Shown piece by piece: positions 43,794 to 48,289 of a DNA stretch of 48,289 nucleotides (its first letter is position 1; every line of letters begins with the position of its first letter). This stretch comes from Chloroflexota bacterium. GTDB lineage: Bacteria > Chloroflexota > Anaerolineae > Promineifilales > Promineifilaceae. The notes under the pieces are model-generated. The model was not told where the DNA came from and made no database searches. It worked only from the letters and a program-made list of their open reading frames with translations. Position numbers and translations under genes: made by a program. The stretch lies in assembly GCA_017993775.1 (NCBI GenBank), contig JAGOMA010000041.1, positions 1-48,289 on the forward strand. Direction: 5' to 3'.

Positions 43794-45326
43794 TTAGGCC
43801 GGTTGTTCATCTGTATGTTTGTTTTGTTCGGTAGATTGTCCGTTGTTCGGGGTTGGGCCGTCGGCGGGCACGGCCGTTTGCAAGCGAATTCTGGTCTTTG
43901 CTGCCCCGGTCGCCTGCCCAATTTCCCGAATAGCCACTTTCATAGCTGTTTCCATGTCTGTGGTACTCAAGATTTTCTGGTTGATGTCGCGGATAACGCT
44001 TTCGCGGCGCGCGCGTTCTTCCGCCTGGGCATAGAGTTGGGCGTTTTGCAGGGCAATAGCCACCTGGCTGGCAATGGATTGCAGCAGATCGACATCTGTT
44101 TGTTGTAGGCCAGCGCGGATATTGTGCTGCACGTCGATCACGCCAAGCACATCTTCGCCGATCTGAATGGGCACGGCCGTTTCCGCCTGTGTTTCTGGTA
44201 ATAATGGATTGGGCAGCCAATCTGGCGATTGAGAAACGTCTGTAACCAGGATCGGCTTGCCCAAAGTCGCCGCCTGGCCTACCAGACCCTGCCCCGGCAG
44301 AATCTGGTGCCCGCTGGCGAGCATTTCCTCGCCTGCTTCCCCGGTTCCACCCACCATCAGCAGCCTGGATTTTTCTTCGTCAAATAAATAAACGTGCGTG
44401 TGGTAATAACCAAAAGACGTGTTGATTTGCGTTACCACTTCTTGCACAAGCTGGTTACGATCCAAAATTGTGGTGAGTTGGCGGCTGACCTGGGTGCTGA
44501 TGAGCAGGGCGCGCGTGCGGTCTTCTACACGCTGCTCCAATTCGCCATAAGAGGCGCGCAGCAGATTGGTCATCTCCACAAAGGATCGAGATAACTCCCC
44601 GATTTCATCTTGATAGGTCAGGGGGGTAATTTCGCGGAAATCGCGCTGCGTAACCAGGCGTGTTTGGGCGATCAGGGCATCAACCGGCCGGGTGATGCTG
44701 CGCATGACCCACAAACCGGCCGTTGTCCCAACGACAATTGCCAGGATGACTGTGCCAATCCAGGTGAGGCGCAGGAAATTTTGGGCTTCTACGGATTGGG
44801 TGACAGCCAGATTCACATCTTCTTGAATATAAGACCGGAACTGCGCCAGACTCTCATCGAAGCGGCGCTGTAGGGAACTCATTTCGGTGTGCCGGATGAC
44901 CTGGGCTTGCGACCAACGGCCGTCTTGGGCAACGGCCGTTATCTCATTCACCGAATCCACTAACTGCGAACCTAACAACTGCACCGTTTCCGCAGCCGCC
45001 AGATCGCGTTCGTTCAGCCCCGGCAGGTCCGACACCGCCGCCAGATGCTGGTTGTACGTGTCTAAAAGTATCTCCAAATCACTTAAAATGGCGCTGCCTG
45101 TCTGGCGGGTTAACAGCATACGATCCACCGTCGCCGCCACAGAAGCCCACGATCTTTCCAGCTCTGCCAGGTCGTTAAACTGTTGCAGGCCGATTTGCGT
45201 CTCAGAAATTGTGCGCGAGACAGAACTGGCAAACGCCAGCCCCAGGCCGCTGGAAAGCAGCACCAACAGCCCAATCAGCAAAAAACCCAGGCCAATCCGC
45301 TGTCCCAGGGAAAGATTTCGTATCAT
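43794..45326 (-). CDS. Membrane four-helix-bundle-HAMP-GAF sensor without output domain (510 aa)
   Basis: First gene of the sensor operon. A membrane helix near the N-terminus (about 8-35), an extracellular all-helical region of ~150 residues resembling a chemoreceptor-type four-helix bundle, a second helix (LTWIGTVILAIVVGTTAGLWV), HAMP (SITRPVDALIAQ...DEIGEL), an S-helix (LEQRVEDRTRALL), one GAF (NPLLPETQAETAVP) and the shared tail (RESVIRDINQKILSTTD...EIGQATGAA). There is no methyl-accepting domain, so it is not a chemoreceptor. The ATG at 45326 is chosen because AGGAG lies 6 nt upstream; a frame start at 45365 has no ribosome site. Confidence 0.89.
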   Translation of the reverse strand: MIRNLSLGQRIGLGFLLIGLLVLLSSGLGLAFASSVSRTISETQIGLQQFNDLAELERSWASVAATVDRMLLTRQTGSAILSDLEILLDTYNQHLAAVSDLPGLNERDLAAAETVQLLGSQLVDSVNEITAVAQDGRWSQAQVIRHTEMSSLQRRFDESLAQFRSYIQEDVNLAVTQSVEAQNFLRLTWIGTVILAIVVGTTAGLWVMRSITRPVDALIAQTRLVTQRDFREITPLTYQDEIGELSRSFVEMTNLLRASYGELEQRVEDRTRALLISTQVSRQLTTILDRNQLVQEVVTQINTSFGYYHTHVYLFDEEKSRLLMVGGTGEAGEEMLASGHQILPGQGLVGQAATLGKPILVTDVSQSPDWLPNPLLPETQAETAVPIQIGEDVLGVIDVQHNIRAGLQQTDVDLLQSIASQVAIALQNAQLYAQAEERARRESVIRDINQKILSTTDMETAMKVAIREIGQATGAAKTRIRLQTAVPADGPTPNNGQSTEQNKHTDEQPA

Positions 45327-45427
45327 AGCCAGCTCCTGCGGCATTTGTGATGAGAAGATCGACAAATCATAAGTAAGCGCACTATTTGGTCGTGTTGTGC
45401 CACAAAAAATAATACCTGTACAGACCA

Positions 45428-45485
45428 GACCCTAAGGGTTTTCTCTTGAGAAGTTAGACCTTTTCTAACTCAAACCCTTAGGGTC
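45428..45485. repeat. CCCTAAGGGT-type hairpin repeat, copy 3
   Basis: Outer arms GACCCTAAGGGTTT (45428-45441) and AAACCCTTAGGGTC (45472-45485), 14 bp perfect. An inner hairpin AGTTAGA/TCTAACT (45452-45458/45464-45470) sits in the loop. The right flank ATCCCAGAGAAACCTG matches the flank of copies 1 and 4. It lies in the 214-bp gap between the RbsB-type gene and the sensor operon, whose own promoter should be on the minus strand here (weak TATGAT at 45366-45371). Confidence 0.75.
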
Positions 45486-45494
45486 ATCCCAGAG

Positions 45495-45531
45495 AAACCT
45501 GACAAACTCATTCACGCAGCCTGTCAGGTTT
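45495..45531 (-). terminator. Hairpin downstream of the RbsB-type gene
   Basis: AAACCTGACA (45495-45504) and TGTCAGGTTT (45522-45531), 10-bp stem, 17-nt loop, starting 9 bp after the RbsB-type stop on the minus strand. There is no strong T-tract (TTTCTCT only), so termination is probable but not certain. Confidence 0.5.
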
Positions 45532-45540
45532 TGCATTCAC

Positions 45541-46482
45541 CTAATGTGTAACCAGAGCGAGATCAACCGCAATTGTTTTCGGGATTGTTTCGCCTTGCAG
45601 ATAGTTAACGGCGTTTTCGATGCCCAGACGTCCCATTTCTGCCGGTTGTTGGGCCACGGTCCCGGCCAGGGAACCGGTTTCCAGCGCCGTAATGGCATCA
45701 TCTACCGCGTCGAAGCCCATGAACCGGATGTCTCGCAAACGTCCGGCCTCTTCGGCGGCGGCAATGGCGCCCAGAATCATTTCGTCGTTGTGGGCAAAAA
45801 CGCCGGCGATTTTGGGGTTATCGGCCAAAATTTGGGCGAACACGTCATGCCCTTCCTGACGGTTAAAATTGGCGACTTCTTTGGCCACGACTGTGATGTT
45901 GGGATAAGCGGCGATGGCTTCGTTGAACCCTGCGCCGCGATCCTGCGCGGCCGAGGTGCCTTCGATGCCTTCCAGTTCTACCACATTGCCTTCATCCCCT
46001 AGCAGTTCGGCCAGATAGTCGCCAGCCATTTTGCCGCCGGCCACGTTGTCTGAGGCGATGTGCGAGACGATGGCGTCGGATTCGATGCTGCGGTCTACGC
46101 TGAGGACGGCAATGCCCGCTGCGGCTGCGGCGTTGATTTTGTCTGCCACGCCGGCGCCGTCAACGGCCGTTATCACAATCGCATCCACACCCTGATCAAT
46201 CATTTCCTGAATTTGCTCATTCTGCGTCGCCAGGTCATTCTTGGCTTCGCGGATAATCAATTCGGCTTTTAACCGGTTGGCTGCTTCGCCGGCCCCTTCT
46301 TCAATTGTCTTAAAGAAAGTTGCGTCTTCCGGCATAAGCAGGGCGATGCGCAGCGTTTGGGCGGCGTCATTGGTCTGGGCCTCTTCTGGCGTGGCCGTAT
46401 CAGAAGTGCAGCTTGCCAAACTCAAGCCTACCATTAAAACCAAACTGAACACTATCTTGGTTAACGATTTTTTACCAAACAT
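45541..46482 (-). CDS. RbsB-type (sugar) periplasmic binding lipoprotein without transporter genes
   Basis: A 313-aa secreted lipoprotein. The signal peptide ends in LSLASC (Cys25). The mature part has the type I sugar-binding fold: LRIALLMPEDATFFKTIEEG, QEMIDQGVDAIVITAVDG, VLSVDRSIESDAIVSHIASD, GVFAHNDEMILGAIAAAEEAG and IRFMGFDAVDDAITALE, as in ribose/galactose-binding proteins. AGGAG lies ~6 nt before the ATG. No permease or ATPase gene is adjacent; it lies upstream of and in the same direction as the sensor operon. It may serve as a ligand receptor for one of those sensors, or deliver to a transporter encoded elsewhere. Ribose-type sugars are a family expectation only. Confidence 0.9.
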   Translation of the reverse strand: MFGKKSLTKIVFSLVLMVGLSLASCTSDTATPEEAQTNDAAQTLRIALLMPEDATFFKTIEEGAGEAANRLKAELIIREAKNDLATQNEQIQEMIDQGVDAIVITAVDGAGVADKINAAAAAGIAVLSVDRSIESDAIVSHIASDNVAGGKMAGDYLAELLGDEGNVVELEGIEGTSAAQDRGAGFNEAIAAYPNITVVAKEVANFNRQEGHDVFAQILADNPKIAGVFAHNDEMILGAIAAAEEAGRLRDIRFMGFDAVDDAITALETGSLAGTVAQQPAEMGRLGIENAVNYLQGETIPKTIAVDLALVTH

Positions 46483-46651
46483 TTTTTCTCCTCTTCAGTC
46501 AAATTGTGCCAGGGATATCAAGAATTTGTGGGAAGTAAGCTACGTTGCCTGATTGCCTTAATTCTATCTGGCGTGACTTTGATCCTGAATGGTACTTTTG
46601 GTAATCGGTCTGTCCCTTTGTGTGGGGATCGTATCAGGTTAGTATCCATAC

Positions 46652-46725
46652 AAACCCTAAGGGTTTTCACTTGAGAAGCCCTATTCGTTGAAACTTAAAC
46701 CCTTATGGTTTTCCCAGAGAGGCTT
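46652..46725. repeat. CCCTAAGGGT-type hairpin repeat, copy 4
   Basis: AAACCCTAAGGGTTT (46652-46666) and AAACCCTTATGGTTT (46697-46711), 15 bp with one mismatch. TTCACTTGAGAAG inside the loop matches copy 3. The right flank TTCCCAGAGAGGCTTGTGCTGTTAC matches copy 1 in pieces. It lies in the 461-bp gene-free stretch 46483-46943, which otherwise holds only the inverted repeat at 46885-46937 and the RbsB-type leader. Confidence 0.7.
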
Positions 46726-46884
46726 GTGCTGTTACTTAAATTATTGGTTTACCGATACGTGGATTTATGATCTGCTTACGCTACGAGCCGATCATAACAC
46801 AGAGTGTAGGAGGAGGCGTGAAGAATGCGTGACAGTAGACTGGAGAAGGATGGGAAAATAGTACCTTTACGGCCGATTTTCCGC

Positions 46885-46937
46885 GATGCGTGATGCGCAA
46901 TGCGTGGGCGCACCCCACGCATTGCGCATCACGCATC
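46885..46937. terminator. Perfect 23-bp inverted repeat just after msrA
   Basis: Arms 46885-46907 and 46915-46937 pair without mismatch around a 7-nt loop (GCGCACC). The arms are made of TGATGCG/GCAATGCG units. It begins 6 bp beyond the msrA stop on the minus strand, a terminator position, but no T-tract follows, and the internal repetition suggests a dispersed repeat. Confidence 0.6.
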
Positions 46938-46943
46938 ACAAAA

Positions 46944-47507
46944 TCAGGCTTCCCGGCTTGATTTGCGCCGGTGGCTGAATTTCTTGCGGAACTTGGCGAC
47001 TTTGGGGGCGACCACAAATTGGCAGTAGGGCTGGTAGGGATTGTTTTTGAAATAATCCTGATGGTAATCCTCGGCGCGGTAGAAGACATCCAGCGGGGCG
47101 ATTTCGGTGACGATGGGGTTGGGCCACAGGTTGGCGGCGTCGAATTCGGCGCTGATGGCCTGCGCCGTTTCCTTCTGCGCCTCATTGTGATAGAAGATGG
47201 CAGAGCGGTATTGCGGGCCGACGTCGTTGCCCTGGCGGTTGGGGGTGGTGGGGTCGTGGATGGTGAAGAAGACTTCCAGTATCTCGCGGAAGGTGATGAC
47301 GCTGGGGTCGAAAGTGACCTGGACGACTTCGGCGTGGCCGGTGCGTTTGCCGCAGACTTGCTCGTAGGTGGGGTTGGGCACGTGGCCGCCAGCGTAGCCG
47401 GAGACGACGGATTGTACGCCGATGAGGTCGTCGTAGACGGCTTCCAGGCACCAGAAGCAGCCGCCGCCAAGGGTGGCGATTTCGGGTTTTGTCGGGTCTT
47501 GGTTCAT
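46944..47507 (-). CDS. msrA: Peptide-methionine (S)-S-oxide reductase
   Basis: A 187-aa enzyme that reduces methionine S-sulfoxide in proteins using thioredoxin. The signature TLGGGCFWCLEAVYD holds catalytic Cys17. Other family marks are SGYAGGHVPNPTYEQVC, RTGHAEVVQVTFDP, GNDVGPQYRSAIFYH and AEDYHQDYF (substrate pocket). The length is normal for MsrA. AGGAG lies ~10 nt before the ATG. The C-terminus ends in a short basic tail; no MsrB fusion. It is an oxidative-damage repair gene with no visible link to the sensor operon. Another long open frame over the same bases is a composition artefact. Confidence 0.96.
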   Translation of the reverse strand: MNQDPTKPEIATLGGGCFWCLEAVYDDLIGVQSVVSGYAGGHVPNPTYEQVCGKRTGHAEVVQVTFDPSVITFREILEVFFTIHDPTTPNRQGNDVGPQYRSAIFYHNEAQKETAQAISAEFDAANLWPNPIVTEIAPLDVFYRAEDYHQDYFKNNPYQPYCQFVVAPKVAKFRKKFSHRRKSSREA

Positions 47508-47535
47508 GGTTTATTTACTCCTGAGGGAAAGATTT

Positions 47536-47567
47536 GACGCAAAGGCGCAGAGGCGCAAAGGGTTAAA
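47536..47567. repeat. CGCAAAG-family half repeat
   Basis: GACGCAAAGGCGCAGAGGCG followed by CAAAGGGTTAAAG, in the msrA leader. It is one arm of the hairpin family seen at 6567-6635 and 13571-13657; the opposite arm is missing. Confidence 0.5.
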
Positions 47568-47638
47568 GTGTTGGGGTTGATTGTAGCGGAGCGTGGCGGA
47601 ATGGGGGTGGGTGTTTAGGGAATGTTAAGTTGGGGGAG

Positions 47639-47671
47639 AGATTTGTCAAATCTTCAAGATTTGACAAATCT
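47639..47671. terminator. 16-bp hairpin between the last gene and msrA
   Basis: AGATTTGTCAAATCTT (47639-47654) and AAGATTTGACAAATCT (47656-47671), adjoining the stop of the minus-strand gene at 47673. The T-run (TTTT) is on the plus-strand side, so its effect on minus-strand transcription is uncertain. Confidence 0.5.
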
Positions 47672-47672
47672 T

Positions 47673-48289
47673 TTACTTCGCCGGCTCCAACCGCGCCCAG
47701 GCCAGCCAACTCCAGGGGGAACTGGGGGCTTGGCGGATGAGGGAGAGGTAGGTGGCGACGGCCGTTTCGTCATCGCCGCTCAGTTCGTAATGGTAGCCGA
47801 GCAGGTAGGTGAGGTGTTCGATGTAGGGTTGCGCTTCGGGGTCGTCGGTGGGCAGGTAGGCGAGCAGGTCGGTTATTTTGCTGGCGATGTCGGGGTCGGA
47901 TTGGGTGAGAACGGCCGTTTGCAGTTCATTCATCCATTCCCATTCAAACCTCCCCGTAACATCATACAGCAGAGACTGCCACGTTGGTGGATTTGACTCC
48001 GCTTGATTGGACGGGATTTGAGGGAAGATCTCATCCACAGGTTCGGGTTCAAAACTTGGATAGCGGCAAATTGCTAATTGATTAAAGGCTTCACTCCCCG
48101 GACCAAAATACCCTGTAATTGAGCCGGCGTAGATATAAGGTTTGATATCGGTTTGATCTGCCAGTTCCGGTTCAGAATAAAGCCGTTGGCAGAGCGCAGC
48201 AAGGTCAGAATTTTCTTCTAGGTAAAGGTCGGTAACAAGTTTGACAAATGGAGAATCTGCGGGAAGGGTATTTATGTGGGCAAATGCTG
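47673..48289 (-). CDS. Unknown protein, C-terminal ~205 residues (5' end outside window)
   Basis: The minus-strand frame is open from the window edge to the stop at 47673 with no in-frame stop, so the gene begins beyond the window; the GTG at 48038 is not its start. The visible part starts with a helical segment (LYLEENSDLAALCQRLYSEP), then YIYAGSITGYFGPGSEAFNQ, a Pro/Glu-rich linker, and a helical C-terminus, LLGYHYELSGDDETAVATYL, whose helix-turn-helix pattern (Y-x-L-G-Y-H-Y-E ... A-x-x-x-Y) resembles a tetratricopeptide repeat. Function unknown. It is followed by a hairpin at 47639-47671 and then msrA in the same direction. Confidence 0.75.
   Translation of the reverse strand, partial: AFAHINTLPADSPFVKLVTDLYLEENSDLAALCQRLYSEPELADQTDIKPYIYAGSITGYFGPGSEAFNQLAICRYPSFEPEPVDEIFPQIPSNQAESNPPTWQSLLYDVTGRFEWEWMNELQTAVLTQSDPDIASKITDLLAYLPTDDPEAQPYIEHLTYLLGYHYELSGDDETAVATYLSLIRQAPSSPWSWLAWARLEPAK

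Larger units (their letters stand above)
2083..47918. repeat. Highly iterated palindrome ACGGCCGT, about 80 copies
   Basis: By manual scan the octamer ACGGCCGT occurs about 83 times between 2083 and 47918, most often as AACGGCCGTT/AAACGGCCGTTT. About 37 copies lie in 2083-14830 and about 46 in the rest. It is mostly inside genes, in all frames (read as Thr-Ala-Val, Asn-Gly-Arg and so on). None lies in 1-2082. Chance would give about one. The pattern is like cyanobacterial HIP1 but a different word. Confidence 0.85.

Noticed and set aside
43794..45326. HAMP and helical-bundle protein as a chemoreceptor
   Set aside because: There is no methyl-accepting cytoplasmic domain; HAMP is followed by GAF and the short tail.
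46781..47470. A 229-codon Ser/Pro/Thr-rich frame overlapping msrA
   Set aside because: Low-complexity composition is typical of a shifted frame; msrA covers the same bases with full family motifs.
1..48289. tRNA, rRNA, riboswitch or integrase/attachment-site signatures
   Set aside because: None could be recognised on either strand by reading; no integrase or transposase gene is present.

Overview
The window is protein-dense bacterial DNA, about half G+C, without rRNA, tRNA or CRISPR. The very large GAF/PAS/HAMP sensor proteins, the CHAT/STAND/MoxR genes and the style of the intergenic repeats suggest a filamentous-type Chloroflexota (Anaerolineae-like). This is inference from gene content; no marker gene is present.

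Layout. (1) 1-2036, plus strand: polar amino-acid ABC importer (3' end of the binding protein, permease, ATPase). Two hairpins separate the binding protein from the membrane genes. (2) 2037-13550, plus strand: a candidate conflict (immunity-type) operon behind a sigma70-like promoter. Its genes are an unknown beta-rich protein; a CHAT protease with intact His/Cys and a C-terminal effector-associated domain (EAD7-like); a CHAT pseudo-protease (Cys to Gln) fused to an inactive-STAND-like domain; a MoxR AAA+ ATPase; a vWA protein; a 1179-aa P-loop NTPase with a second degenerate CHAT domain and four tandem EAD7-like repeats; and a Cas4/AddB-like PD-(D/E)XK nuclease with four Fe-S cysteines. A THUMP-like methyltransferase follows at 13674-14849. 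(3) 15124-45326, minus strand: a 30-kb, tightly packed, probably single operon of eight GAF-rich sensor proteins with no kinase, cyclase or chemotaxis output domain. They are encoded with one soluble PAS/GAF histidine kinase, one stand-alone receiver, one SpoIIAA/STAS-like protein and one LivJ-type binding lipoprotein. An RbsB-type binding lipoprotein lies just upstream. (4) 46483-48289: an intergenic stretch with hairpin repeats, msrA, and the 3' part of an unknown gene.

How the parts may work. In region 2, the NTPase (signal switch) could recruit the active CHAT protease by like-with-like EAD contacts, while MoxR/vWA and the pseudo-CHAT act as chaperone or adaptor. The nuclease and the first protein would be effectors or substrates. 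In region 3, all eight kinase-less sensors end in the same ~45-residue tail, which the kinase lacks. This suggests that many ligand, membrane and cytosolic inputs converge on one shared partner, most simply the single kinase/receiver pair at the end of the operon.

Across the window the palindrome ACGGCCGT occurs about 80 times by manual count (roughly one expected). It is absent from the first 2 kb. Three families of intergenic hairpin repeats mark operon borders or interrupt operons; one of them has apparently inserted between two once-overlapping genes and duplicated ~20 bp.
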